Shown: positions 56,292-64,000 of the stretch, one piece after another
How the letters are laid out: every line of letters begins with the position of its first letter
Numbering within the stretch: position 1 is the stretch's first letter
From: Paraburkholderia guartelaensis
Lineage (GTDB): Bacteria > Pseudomonadota > Gammaproteobacteria > Burkholderiales > Burkholderiaceae
DNA: 64,000 nucleotides
Direction of reading: 5' to 3'
NCBI RefSeq assembly: GCF_004353905.1
Contig: NZ_SMOD01000006.1
Location: 186,001-250,000 of the forward strand
Translations under genes and position numbers: made by a program
Notes under the pieces: model-generated
The model's input: the letters and a program-made list of their open reading frames with translations, nothing else
Told to the model about the DNA's origin: nothing
Databases searched by the model: none

Positions 56292-58175
56292 ATGGCAGTC
56301 AATCCTGGCGGCGCGACCTTCGCGCTGCTCGACGACGGCGACTCGACGGCGGCTAGCCGCTCGAGCCGCCTCTATACGGGGTTCGTGCGCGAGCTTGCGT
56401 GCCAACGCGCGGCGGATCTCGACGCGGTGTGTGCGCAAGCGAATGCCGAACTGGGCAAGGGACTGCACGCCCTCGTGATCGGCGACTACGAGTTCGGGCG
56501 CACGCTCGAATTCGCCAAGCGCGACACGACCTCATCCATCGAAACGCAGCACGGCCACGCCGCGCTGCGTTTTTTATTGTTCGAACGCTGCGAAAAGCTC
56601 GCGCGCGAGGAAGCCGATGCGTGGCTCGCGGCGCAAGAGGGCGCTGAAGCGCCTGCGCCGGCAGGCGTGGCGGGCGTGACGATTGGCGTCGATCGCGAGC
56701 GCTTCGAGCAGGACATCGCCGCCGTGCAGGATGCCTTGCGCGCGGGCGACTCGTATCAGATCAACTACACCTACCGGCTCGGCTTCGAGGCGTACGGTTC
56801 GCCGCTTGCGCTTTACAGGCGCTTGCGCGAGCGTCAGCGCGTGCGTTACGGCGCGCTGATCGCGTTGCCGGGCGACCGCTGGGTGCTCTCGTGCTCGCCG
56901 GAGCTGTTCGTGGAGAAGCGCGGCAAAACGTTGCGCGCGAAACCGATGAAGGGCACGGCCGCGCGCAGCGCCGATGCGGAGCAGGACGCCGCCGCCGCGC
57001 GTTTTCTCGCGAACGACCCGAAGAACCGCGCCGAAAACGTGATGATCGTCGACTTGCTGCGCAACGACCTCTCGCGCGTCGCGCAAACCGGCTCGGTGCA
57101 CGTCCCGGCGCTCTTCAGCGTGGAGCCCTACGCTTCCGTCTGGCAGATGACCTCGACCGTGGAAGCGACGCTGCGTGTAGGCACGACATTCGCCGGCGCC
57201 ATGCGCGCGCTCTTTCCGTGCGGCTCGATCACGGGTGCGCCCAAGCACCGGACGATGGAGCTGATCGAAGCGCTCGAGCATGCGCCGCGCGGGCTTTACA
57301 CGGGCACGATAGGCTGGCTCGAAGCGCCCTCGGCAGGCGAGGCTTGCGGCGACTTTTGCCTCTCGGTCGTGATCCGCACGTTGACGCTCGACGCGCCGTC
57401 CAGGGGCACGGGCGCCACGCGGCGCGGCGAAATGGGCGTCGGTGCGGGCATCGTGCTCGACAGCGTGGCCGCCGACGAATACGAGGAGTGCCGTTTGAAA
57501 GCCCGCTTTCTGACCGATGCGGACCCGGGCATCGAATGCTTCGAAACGATGTACGCGACGCGTGCTGGCGGCGTGCGCCACGCGGAGCGCCATCTGGCGC
57601 GGCTCGCCGCGAGTGCGGTGTGGCTCGGTTTCCCGTGCGACGTTCAAGCGTTGCGAACGCGCATCGACGAAACCTGCGCCACGTTTGCAGACGATAACGC
57701 GCCGTACCGTGTGCGCCTCGCGCTCGGCAAGAGCGGGGCGGCCACCCTCACTAGTGCGCCACTCGCTGCGCTTGCGCACGACACGGTGGGCGTGCTGCTC
57801 GCGCCGGATCACGGCTTTGCACCGGTCGAATCCGCCGACGCGCTGTTGCTGCGCAAGACCACGCGCCGCGCCGAATTCGATCGCGCATGGCGCGAGGCCG
57901 AAACTCAGGGCGGCTTCGACATGCTGTTCTTCAACGAGCGCGGCGAGCTGACCGAAGGTGGCCGCTCGAACGTCTTCGTGAAGCTCGACGGCAAGTGGTT
58001 CACGCCGCCGCTCGCCTCGGGCGTGCTGCCGGGCGTGATGCGCGGCGTGCTGCTCGACGACGAAGCGTTCGGTGCACAGGAGCGTGTGCTCACGCGCGAC
58101 GACGTGCTCAACGCCGAAGCCTTGATGCTCACGAACGCGCTGCGCGGCGCGGTGCCGGCACGCTTGATTCGATGA
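56292..58175 (+). CDS. pabB: Aminodeoxychorismate synthase component I fused to aminodeoxychorismate lyase-like domain (PabB-PabC)
   Basis: A 627-residue two-domain protein. Residues to about 400 are a chorismate-binding PabB domain with AGDSYQINYTYRLGFEAYGS, the KPMKGTAARSADAEQD active-site region and ITGAPKHRTMELIEALEHAP. From about 415 on there is a class IV aminotransferase domain like PabC, with ECFETMYATRAGGVRHAERH, a candidate PLP lysine in LLRKTTRRAEFDRAW and ELTEGGRSNVFVKLDGKW. Together they would turn chorismate into 4-aminobenzoate for folate, with a PabA glutaminase from elsewhere. The ATG at 56292 has AGCAGG upstream; a GTG at 56283 is also possible. It lies just behind dnaJ and before a strong terminator. 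Confidence 0.93.
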   Translation: MAVNPGGATFALLDDGDSTAASRSSRLYTGFVRELACQRAADLDAVCAQANAELGKGLHALVIGDYEFGRTLEFAKRDTTSSIETQHGHAALRFLLFERCEKLAREEADAWLAAQEGAEAPAPAGVAGVTIGVDRERFEQDIAAVQDALRAGDSYQINYTYRLGFEAYGSPLALYRRLRERQRVRYGALIALPGDRWVLSCSPELFVEKRGKTLRAKPMKGTAARSADAEQDAAAARFLANDPKNRAENVMIVDLLRNDLSRVAQTGSVHVPALFSVEPYASVWQMTSTVEATLRVGTTFAGAMRALFPCGSITGAPKHRTMELIEALEHAPRGLYTGTIGWLEAPSAGEACGDFCLSVVIRTLTLDAPSRGTGATRRGEMGVGAGIVLDSVAADEYEECRLKARFLTDADPGIECFETMYATRAGGVRHAERHLARLAASAVWLGFPCDVQALRTRIDETCATFADDNAPYRVRLALGKSGAATLTSAPLAALAHDTVGVLLAPDHGFAPVESADALLLRKTTRRAEFDRAWREAETQGGFDMLFFNERGELTEGGRSNVFVKLDGKWFTPPLASGVLPGVMRGVLLDDEAFGAQERVLTRDDVLNAEALMLTNALRGAVPARLIR

Positions 58176-58211
58176 AGCTGGCGTAGCACACCACAGGCGC
58201 AGCACAAAAAC

Positions 58212-58242
58212 AAAGCGCGCTCCCAACGTAGCGCGCTTTTTT
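58212..58242. terminator. Bidirectional intrinsic terminator between pabBC and panB
   Basis: Arms AAAGCGCGCT (58212-58221) and AGCGCGCTTT (58230-58239) form a perfect stem with an 8-base loop, with a T run after it on the plus strand and a T-rich stretch on the minus strand. It ends both convergent transcripts. Confidence 0.85.
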
Positions 58243-58267
58243 CATTCTGCGAAGCAAAGCCGCCGGA

Positions 58268-59083
58268 TCAGAACACGTGCTCGGGTCCCGGGAACGTGCC
58301 TTCCTTCACGGCCTGCACATACGCGCGCACGGCCGATTCGATATCGGGCTGACCCGTCATGAAGTCCTTCACGAAGCGCGGCCGCTTGCCGGGGAAAATG
58401 CCGAGCATGTCGTGCAGCACGAGCACCTGGCCCGAGCAGTCCACGCCCGCGCCAATGCCGATGGTCGGAATGCGCAACTGCTTCGTGACTTCCGCGCCGA
58501 GCGCCGCGGGCACGGCCTCGATCACAACGAGTTGCGCGCCTGCGTCCTGCAGCGCCAGCGCGTCGCGAATCATCTGCGTGGCGGCCGCATCGCTCTTGCC
58601 CTGCACCTTGAAGCCGCCGAACGCATGCACCGATTGCGGCGTGAGGCCGATGTGCGCGCACACGGGCACGGCGCGCTCCACCAGCATCTTCACCGTGGGC
58701 GCGAGCCATTCGCCGCCCTCGATCTTCACCATCTGCGCGCCGGCGCGCATGAGCTTCACCGAGTTCGCAAACGCGTCTTCGGGCGTGCCGAAGGTGCCGA
58801 ACGGCAGATCGGCGATGATCAGCGCCCTGGTTTGCGCGCGCGCCACGCAGGCCGTGTGATAGGCGATGTCGTCGATCGTGACGGGCAGCGTCGTGGTGTG
58901 CCCCTGGAGCACGTTGCCGAGCGAGTCGCCGATCAGCACCGTATCGACGCCCGCGCGGTCGCACAGCGCCGAGAAGCTCGCGTCATAGCACGTCAGCATC
59001 GCGATGCGTTCGCCTGCATCGCGCATGGCCTGGAGTTTGGGCACGGTGACCGCGCTGCGGCTCGTTTCCTGCAGGTAAGTCAT
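58268..59083 (-). CDS. panB: 3-methyl-2-oxobutanoate hydroxymethyltransferase
   Basis: A 271-residue enzyme (E. coli PanB 264) from the ATG at 59081-59083 ([20 protein letters not shown]); the longer frame runs into the kinase gene. Motifs include [60 protein letters not shown] and [20 protein letters not shown]. It adds a hydroxymethyl group from methylene-tetrahydrofolate to 2-oxoisovalerate, the first step to pantothenate and coenzyme A. It is downstream of folK and a deoxynucleoside kinase on the same strand, an arrangement linking folate and pantothenate synthesis. Confidence 0.97.
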   Translation of the reverse strand: MTYLQETSRSAVTVPKLQAMRDAGERIAMLTCYDASFSALCDRAGVDTVLIGDSLGNVLQGHTTTLPVTIDDIAYHTACVARAQTRALIIADLPFGTFGTPEDAFANSVKLMRAGAQMVKIEGGEWLAPTVKMLVERAVPVCAHIGLTPQSVHAFGGFKVQGKSDAAATQMIRDALALQDAGAQLVVIEAVPAALGAEVTKQLRIPTIGIGAGVDCSGQVLVLHDMLGIFPGKRPRFVKDFMTGQPDIESAVRAYVQAVKEGTFPGPEHVF

Positions 59084-59150
59084 GGGGAAATCCGTTGGGA
59101 AAGGGGAAAACGAAGAGGGGCTGCGCCGCTTGATTGCGCCGATGGGGCGC

Positions 59151-59843
59151 TTATAGCGACGTGCCCTTGACGAAGGATTCCTTGCGGCCGCGCATCGTCT
59201 CGATACGTTCGACGACGAGCGCGAGGTCCGCATCGGAATCGGGCAGATCCAGATGCTCCGCGCCGACGGTGAGCACCGGCGCATGATCGTAATGATAGAA
59301 AAAATCGTTGTAGCTGTCGCAGAGCGCTCGCAGGAAGGCGCTCGAGATAGGCAGCTCGCGCGGCAATGCGCGCTTCTGGATGCGCGCGTAGAGCGCCTCG
59401 GGGCTCGCCTGCAGATAGACGACGAGGTCGGGCGCGGGCGCCGATGACGTAAGACGCGAGGCGAGCGCGCGGTAGAGCGGCAGTTCGTCTTCGGCGAGTG
59501 TGAGACGTGCGAACAGATCGTTGCGTTCGGCAAGGAAATTCGTCACGAGCGGCACGCCGGTTTCGCGGCGTGCGGCGACTTCGCGCGAAAGCTGCTCGCG
59601 CTGCAAGGCAATATGCAACTGCGCCGCGAGCGCATGCGACGAGGGCGCGCTGTCGCGATACACGCGCTCCAGAAACGGATTCTCGGCGTTCGATTCGAAC
59701 AGCGTCTGCATCGACCAGCGTTCGGCCAGACGCGTCGCGAGCGTCGTCTTGCCCGCGCCGATCGGCCCTTCGATCACGATGTACTGGAGCGCGGCTGGCC
59801 GCGTGGCGCGCGCGCTGACGACGGGCAGGGGTGTCGTGCTCAT
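59151..59843 (-). CDS. Deoxynucleoside kinase family protein
   Basis: A 230-residue P-loop kinase of the deoxyadenosine/deoxyguanosine kinase family. Walker A is [20 protein letters not shown] near residue 22. Then come [27 protein letters not shown] in the place of the usual ERS region, and [20 protein letters not shown] with the lid arginines. It likely phosphorylates a deoxynucleoside for salvage; substrate unknown. The ATG overlaps the folK stop by three bases (ATGA), so the two are translationally coupled. It lies 67 bases upstream of panB. Many betaproteobacteria have this gene between folK and panB. Confidence 0.88.
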   Translation of the reverse strand: MSTTPLPVVSARATRPAALQYIVIEGPIGAGKTTLATRLAERWSMQTLFESNAENPFLERVYRDSAPSSHALAAQLHIALQREQLSREVAARRETGVPLVTNFLAERNDLFARLTLAEDELPLYRALASRLTSSAPAPDLVVYLQASPEALYARIQKRALPRELPISSAFLRALCDSYNDFFYHYDHAPVLTVGAEHLDLPDSDADLALVVERIETMRGRKESFVKGTSL

Positions 59844-60385
59844 CGGCAGTTGCCGGAGCCGGAGGGCGGCGTGTCCGGTGCCGGTGCCGCGCCCATGCAC
59901 TGGCACAATGGCTTGACCTTCTCGATGCGCTGGTCGGCCACGGCGGCGAGGAACGCGCTGGCGGGACCCAGGCCCGGAATCACGAGTTCGGGATCGATCT
60001 CGACGAGTGGCACGAGCGCGAACGCGCGGCCCGTCATGCGCGGATGCGGCACGACGAGATCGGTTTCGTCGATGGTGGCGTCGCCATAAAGCAGGATGTC
60101 GATGTCGAGCGTGCGGGGCGCGTTGCGAAAGGGGCGCTCCCGGCCGAAATGATGCTCCACGCGCTGGCACAGGCCGAGCAGCGCGTGAACGTCGAGACTC
60201 GTCTCGATCTTCACGACGCAGTTGTAATAGTCGTCGCCGCCCGCGTCGATGGGCGCGGTGCGGTACAGACTCGATTTGGCGACGACGGTGAGGGTGTGCT
60301 GTTGTGCGAGGCACACCACCGCGTCTTTGAGGGTCTGGCGCGCATCCCCCAGATTCGCGCCAATTCCCAGCCAGGCAACCGTCAT
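59840..60385 (-). CDS. folK: 2-amino-4-hydroxy-6-hydroxymethyldihydropteridine pyrophosphokinase
   Basis: A 181-residue HPPK (E. coli 159). The opening VAWLGIGANLGDARQTLKDA and the signature RPFRNAPRTLDIDILLYGD with the metal-binding Asp pair are clear, and VVPHPRMTGRAFALVPLVEI follows. It transfers pyrophosphate from ATP to hydroxymethyl-dihydropterin in folate synthesis. It is preceded by pcnB after 72 bases and followed by the kinase gene with overlap. The last 20 residues are a non-conserved Pro/Cys-rich tail. Confidence 0.97.
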   Translation of the reverse strand: MTVAWLGIGANLGDARQTLKDAVVCLAQQHTLTVVAKSSLYRTAPIDAGGDDYYNCVVKIETSLDVHALLGLCQRVEHHFGRERPFRNAPRTLDIDILLYGDATIDETDLVVPHPRMTGRAFALVPLVEIDPELVIPGLGPASAFLAAVADQRIEKVKPLCQCMGAAPAPDTPPSGSGNCR

Positions 60386-60457
60386 GGCTTCACTTCCTGC
60401 GACTTTTGTTGCGGTTCGACACGTGTGCGCCGCGGCAAGCCGCGACGCCGCACAGCG

Positions 60458-62089
60458 TCAGTCCTCGTGCGGACCGGTGTGGCCGTCATAGTCCGCACTG
60501 CTGGCTTCATGCACGTCACCGGCTGTGCCGGCTTCCGATACAGCACCTTCGCCCGTTCTGCGGCTCTTCGCGCCGCCGCGACGGCGGCGTTTGCGCGGCG
60601 AGCGTTCCTTGCCGCCCTGCGCGAGAAGCGTCTCGCGCTCGGCGTTGTCGCCGGAAATGAAGTCCGTCCACCATTGGCCGACTTCAGCGTCCAGCTCGCC
60701 CGATTCGCAGCGCAGCAGGAGGAAATCATACCCCGCTCTAAATCTTTGGTGTTCCAGCAGCTTGATCGCGCCACGGCCACGTTTCTCGAGGCGCAGCTGC
60801 AGGCCCCAGATTTCGCGCATATCCGACGAAAAACGACGGTGAATCGCCAGCTTTTCCGTTTGCGCGTCGATGACGTCGTCCATCGCGCGATGCAGCGCCG
60901 GCACAGGCAATTCGCCTTCGGCCGTGTATTGCTGCCAGCGTTGCTGCACGTCGTGCCACAGCAGCGTCGCGAACAGGAAGCCCGGGGACACGGGCTTGCC
61001 TGCACGCACGCGCGCGTCGGTGTTCGACAGCGCGAGCGTGATGAAGCGCTCGCCTTGCGGCTGTTCGAGCACCACGTCGAGCAGCGGCAGCAGGCCGTGA
61101 TGCAACCCTTCCTTGCGCAACCACTTGAGGCACTCGAGCGCGTGGCCCGAGAGCAGTAGCTTGAGCATTTCGTCGAAAAGACGCGCGGCCGGTACGTTGT
61201 TGATGAGGTCCGCGAGCTTCACGATGGGGTCGCGCGTGTGCTCTTCGATCTCGAAGCCGAGCTTCGCCGCGAAACGCACCACGCGCATCATGCGCACCGG
61301 ATCTTCGCGATAACGCGTAGCCGGATCGCCGATCATGCGCAGCAGGCGCGCCCGCATGTCGGCCATGCCATTGTGGTAATCCAGCACGGTTTGCGTGGCC
61401 GGATCGTAGTACATCGCGTTGATCGTGAAGTCGCGGCGCGTGGCGTCTTCGTGCTGCTCGCCCCAGACGTTGTCGCGCAGCACGCGGCCGCTCGCATCGA
61501 CGTGGTGCGTCTTGCGGTCGAGCTCGTCGCGGCGCATGCGCTTTGCGGGCGCCGGAGCGGGCGCTTCGGCGTCGGCCGGCGGCGCATCCACGAGCGCGCG
61601 GAACGTCGAGACCTCGATGATTTCCTGGCCGAACTGCACGTGCACGATCTGGAAGCGCCGCCCGATGATGCGTGCGCGGCGGAACAGCTTCTGCACCTGG
61701 TCGGGCGTGGCGTCGGTAGCGACGTCGAAGTCCTTGGGCGCCACGCCGAGCAGCAGGTCGCGCACGGCGCCGCCCACGATGAACGCCCGGAAGCCTGCTT
61801 GCTGCAGGCCTTCGGTCACGCGCACGGCGTTGCGCGAGATGAGCGCGGGATTGATGCCGTGGACGTCGGCGGAAAGGATGACGGGCGTGGCCGGGTCGGA
61901 CGCGCCTTTGCCGCCGCGCGGCTTCGAGGTCTTCTGCGCGCTGGCCGGCTTGCGGCGCGCGCGGGTGCTGCCGGCGACGGCAGCCGCGCCTTCATGCGAG
62001 GCCGTGCCCGGATCGGCGGGGGCTTCGGTGTCTTGCGTCGCTTCGGCGTCGTCCTGGCCGAACAGCTTACGGATGAATTTCTTGATCAC
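60458..62089 (-). CDS. pcnB: Poly(A) polymerase PcnB
   Basis: A 543-residue protein (E. coli PcnB about 465). The class II nucleotidyltransferase core has FIVGGAVRDLLLGVAPKDFD with the catalytic DFD and EVSTFRALVDAP, with the third Asp in TRRDFTINAMYYDPATQTVL. Compared with E. coli it has an 80-residue N-terminal Ala/Lys-rich region and a basic, probably disordered C-terminus (KERSPRKRRRRGGAKSRRTG). It adds poly(A) tails that promote RNA decay. The PcnB call over tRNA CCA-transferase rests on the long basic tail and on the gene order with folK. Its start overlaps the stop of the HAD gene by four bases (ATGA). Confidence 0.94.
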   Translation of the reverse strand: MIKKFIRKLFGQDDAEATQDTEAPADPGTASHEGAAAVAGSTRARRKPASAQKTSKPRGGKGASDPATPVILSADVHGINPALISRNAVRVTEGLQQAGFRAFIVGGAVRDLLLGVAPKDFDVATDATPDQVQKLFRRARIIGRRFQIVHVQFGQEIIEVSTFRALVDAPPADAEAPAPAPAKRMRRDELDRKTHHVDASGRVLRDNVWGEQHEDATRRDFTINAMYYDPATQTVLDYHNGMADMRARLLRMIGDPATRYREDPVRMMRVVRFAAKLGFEIEEHTRDPIVKLADLINNVPAARLFDEMLKLLLSGHALECLKWLRKEGLHHGLLPLLDVVLEQPQGERFITLALSNTDARVRAGKPVSPGFLFATLLWHDVQQRWQQYTAEGELPVPALHRAMDDVIDAQTEKLAIHRRFSSDMREIWGLQLRLEKRGRGAIKLLEHQRFRAGYDFLLLRCESGELDAEVGQWWTDFISGDNAERETLLAQGGKERSPRKRRRRGGAKSRRTGEGAVSEAGTAGDVHEASSADYDGHTGPHED

Positions 62090-62772
62090 TGGGCTTGGAA
62101 CAAATCGAGAATGCGCCAGCCCGCTTGTTGCGCGTGAGCGCGCAGGGTGTCGTCGGGGTTGGTGGCGATCGGGTCGGTGACTTTTTCGAGCAGCGGAATA
62201 TCGTTGTGCGAGTCGCTATAGAAGTAGCTGTGCTCGAAGTCCGACCAGCGCTTGCCGAGCGAGGCGAGCCATTGCTCGACGCGCACGATCTTGCCTTCGC
62301 GGTAGCTCGGCGTGCCCGTCGGGCGGCCGGTGAAGGCGGATGCCGGATGGCCGTCCACGGTTTCGACTTCGCACGCGATCAGCTTGTCTACGCCGAACAC
62401 CTCGGCGATGGGCGCCGTGATGAATTCGTTGGTCGCCGTGACCACGCAGCAGAGGTCGCCGGCTTCCTTGTGCTTTTTCACGAGCTCGACCGCGCTCGGC
62501 AGGATGGTCGGCTTGATCACTTCGTGCATGTACTGGTCGTGCCATTCCTTGAGTTGCGCGCGCGAATATTTCGCGAGCGGCGTGAGCATGGCGATGAGGT
62601 ACGCATGGATGTCGAGCTTGCCGGCCTTGTAGTCGGCGTAGAAGCGGTCGTTTTGCTCCGCAAAACGCTCGCCGTCGACAATGCCGAGCTTCACCATGAA
62701 GCGGCCCCATTCGTGGTCGCTGTCGGTGGGGATCAGGGTGTGATCGAGGTCAAAAAGTGCAAGGTTAGCCAT
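62086..62772 (-). CDS. HAD-IB family phosphatase, SerB-like
   Basis: A 228-residue HAD-superfamily hydrolase of subfamily IB. Motif I is ALFDLDHTLIPTDSDHEWGR with the catalytic Asp pair. Motif II is in CVVTATNEFITAPIA, and motif IV is FYSDSHNDIPLLEKV. It resembles SerB-type phosphoserine phosphatases and the CicA/HAD-IB group; in Burkholderia relatives similar proteins act as histidinol- or phospholipid-related phosphatases, so the substrate is open. The gene overlaps pcnB by four bases and begins 11 bases after the hda stop, so hda-HAD-pcnB probably form one transcript. Confidence 0.88.
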   Translation of the reverse strand: MANLALFDLDHTLIPTDSDHEWGRFMVKLGIVDGERFAEQNDRFYADYKAGKLDIHAYLIAMLTPLAKYSRAQLKEWHDQYMHEVIKPTILPSAVELVKKHKEAGDLCCVVTATNEFITAPIAEVFGVDKLIACEVETVDGHPASAFTGRPTGTPSYREGKIVRVEQWLASLGKRWSDFEHSYFYSDSHNDIPLLEKVTDPIATNPDDTLRAHAQQAGWRILDLFQAQ

Positions 62773-62783
62773 GGGCGCTCATT

Positions 62784-64000
62784 TTACTTGAAGCGGGAGA
62801 CGCCGTTGCCGCCGCCGCCGGGCGGCGTCGGCGCGGCGGGGTCCGCGGGGGATTCGGGGCTTGCAGGCGCGTCGTTCTGGGCGGGCGCTTCGTTTTCTTG
62901 CGATTGTGGCTTATCCGAGGTATCCGGCGTATCGGGCGTTGACGGTGTCTGTGCCGGCGTCTCGGCTGGGTTCGCTTCCGGTGCGGCGGTGCCGGCGGGC
63001 GGATCGAGGTCGCCGCGCAACTCGCCGGTCATCTCGTTGCTCACGTCGGCTTCGACTTCGCCCTTGAGTTCAGTGCCCAGTTCCTTGTGGACGACGTGAC
63101 GATATTTGGCCCCCAATTCGCCTTCGACGTTGTCGGTCGGCTTGTCGAAGGGCACGCTCGCCGGCGGGCGCGCCTGCAGGGCCGGCGCTTTCGGCGCCTC
63201 GTAGGGCTGGGCGTCGTCGGATTCGGCGGCGGGGGCTTCGGGCTCGCTGGAGAAGAGCGTCGGTGATGTGGACGCTTCGTCGCTTTCAGCGGGCGGCGTT
63301 TGGGCCGCCGCGTTGTCGCTGGGCTCGTCTTCGTCCGCGTTGCTCGCGTCGTCGGTTTCTGCCGGCTCTGCGCCGTCGGAAAGCTCCTCGTCCGTCGGCA
63401 AAGCGCTCGCTACGCTCACCAGATCGCCCACACCCTTCGCGAGCATCGCGCGCAACAGCGGCAGCGTCACCGCGCGCTTCTGTTCGAGCGAAAAGCGGTC
63501 GAGCGCGTCGAGCAAGCCCATGAGGCTCGGCATGTCGCGCCGGAAATGCGTGAGCAGGTAGGCGGGAACGTCGTCGGCGAGCGCAATGCCGCGCTCGCGC
63601 GCCGCGAGCTTGAGGATGGCCGCCTTGCCTTCGTCGGAGAGCGGCGCGAGGTGGAACACGAGGCCCCAGCCGAGGCGCGTGCGCAGGTCCTCGCGCACGG
63701 CGAGACCCATGGGCGGCGCGTTGCCCGTCGCGACGAGCGCGCAGGCGGGGTACGAACGCACCTCGTTGAACAGGTTGAAGAGCGCAATCTGCTGGGCGCC
63801 CGAGAGCGAATCGCAGTCGTCCACTGCGTAGATCGTCACGCGCGGATCGAACGTAAAGGCCGCCAGCGCGCTTTGCGGGCCCAGATAGCGCACGTGGCCC
63901 GGCGGCGCTTCGTCGGCGAGTGCGTGCAGCAGATGGCTGCGCCCATTGCCGGGCTCGCCCCAGACATAGAACGTGCGATCGGCGATCGGGCCTGCGATGA
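62784..64000 (-). CDS. hda: DnaA regulatory inactivator Hda, 5' part cut by the window edge, with long acidic C-terminal tail
   Basis: The reading frame is open to the window end, so the start lies outside. The visible 5' part contains Walker A (VWGEPGNGRSHLLHAL, read near the right edge) and Walker B and sensor regions (TIYAVDDCDSLSGAQQIALF, PACALVATGNAPPMGLAVRE). LTHFRRDMPSLMGLLDALDR follows, all typical of DnaA-like AAA+ Hda proteins. Hda with the sliding clamp stimulates ATP hydrolysis by DnaA and limits initiation. Beyond the normal end (near 63425) the frame continues about 210 residues, rich in Asp, Glu, Pro and Ala. That tail includes a more ordered-looking segment KYRHVVHKELGTELKGEVEA and ends in GGGGNGVSRFK. 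Such a tail is unusual for Hda. Confidence 0.88.
   Translation of the reverse strand, partial: IAGPIADRTFYVWGEPGNGRSHLLHALADEAPPGHVRYLGPQSALAAFTFDPRVTIYAVDDCDSLSGAQQIALFNLFNEVRSYPACALVATGNAPPMGLAVREDLRTRLGWGLVFHLAPLSDEGKAAILKLAARERGIALADDVPAYLLTHFRRDMPSLMGLLDALDRFSLEQKRAVTLPLLRAMLAKGVGDLVSVASALPTDEELSDGAEPAETDDASNADEDEPSDNAAAQTPPAESDEASTSPTLFSSEPEAPAAESDDAQPYEAPKAPALQARPPASVPFDKPTDNVEGELGAKYRHVVHKELGTELKGEVEADVSNEMTGELRGDLDPPAGTAAPEANPAETPAQTPSTPDTPDTSDKPQSQENEAPAQNDAPASPESPADPAAPTPPGGGGNGVSRFK

Overview
This window is about 64 kb of GC-rich chromosomal DNA from a betaproteobacterium of the family Burkholderiaceae, most likely Paraburkholderia, Caballeronia or a close relative. The basis is the gene order hrcA-hemH-hslR-grpE-dnaK-dnaJ with a PabB-PabC fusion behind it, glnE-yhdP-nit-tldD-aroG, pcnB-HAD-hda, and a cepacian/colanic-acid-like exopolysaccharide cluster. 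I see no tRNA, rRNA, insertion sequence, prophage, CRISPR array or replication origin. All family assignments come from reading the translations; no database search was run.

Layout. (1) 1-4.3 kb, minus strand: the glycolate oxidase genes glcD-glcE-glcF (glcF enters only by its first ten codons) and a second FAD-linked D-2-hydroxyacid dehydrogenase. (2) 4.4-6.5 kb, plus strand: a PduO-type cobalamin adenosyltransferase and the nitric-oxide-detoxifying flavohaemoglobin hmp, preceded by a well-formed NsrR-type inverted repeat. (3) 6.5-34 kb: a large exopolysaccharide (EPS) locus. It holds two paralogous GlxA/AraC-type regulators, a GDP-mannose Nudix hydrolase, a secreted clan-A-type glycoside hydrolase, GDP-mannose and GDP-fucose synthesis (manC, gmd, fcl), an initiating glycosyltransferase (wcaJ), five further glycosyltransferases, Wzx, Wzy, Wza and Wzc, two acyltransferases and a Gly/Ser-rich secreted protein of unknown function. 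(4) 34-42.6 kb, minus strand: aroG (DAHP synthase), tldD, a Nit-type amidohydrolase and the very large yhdP. In front of aroG is a 22-codon reading frame with eight consecutive aromatic codons, followed by an intrinsic terminator and a possible competing antiterminator pairing. (5) 42.9-58.2 kb: glnE, recN and nadK, then the heat-shock group hrcA, hemH, hslR, grpE, dnaK, dnaJ and the pabBC fusion. A strong sigma-32-like promoter lies before grpE. (6) 58.3-64 kb, minus strand: panB, a deoxynucleoside kinase, folK, pcnB, a HAD-IB phosphatase and the C-terminal part of hda, which carries an unusually long acidic tail.

How it works together. The EPS locus looks close to self-sufficient for a Wzx/Wzy-dependent, fucose-containing, probably acylated polymer. 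Sugar nucleotides are made by ManC, Gmd and Fcl, the lipid-linked unit is started by WcaJ and extended by the transferases, flipped by Wzx, polymerised by Wzy, and exported through Wza under Wzc control. A phosphomannomutase (ManB/AlgC) and a Wzb-type phosphatase were not seen here. The most distinctive regulatory feature is the apparent aromatic-amino-acid attenuator of aroG.
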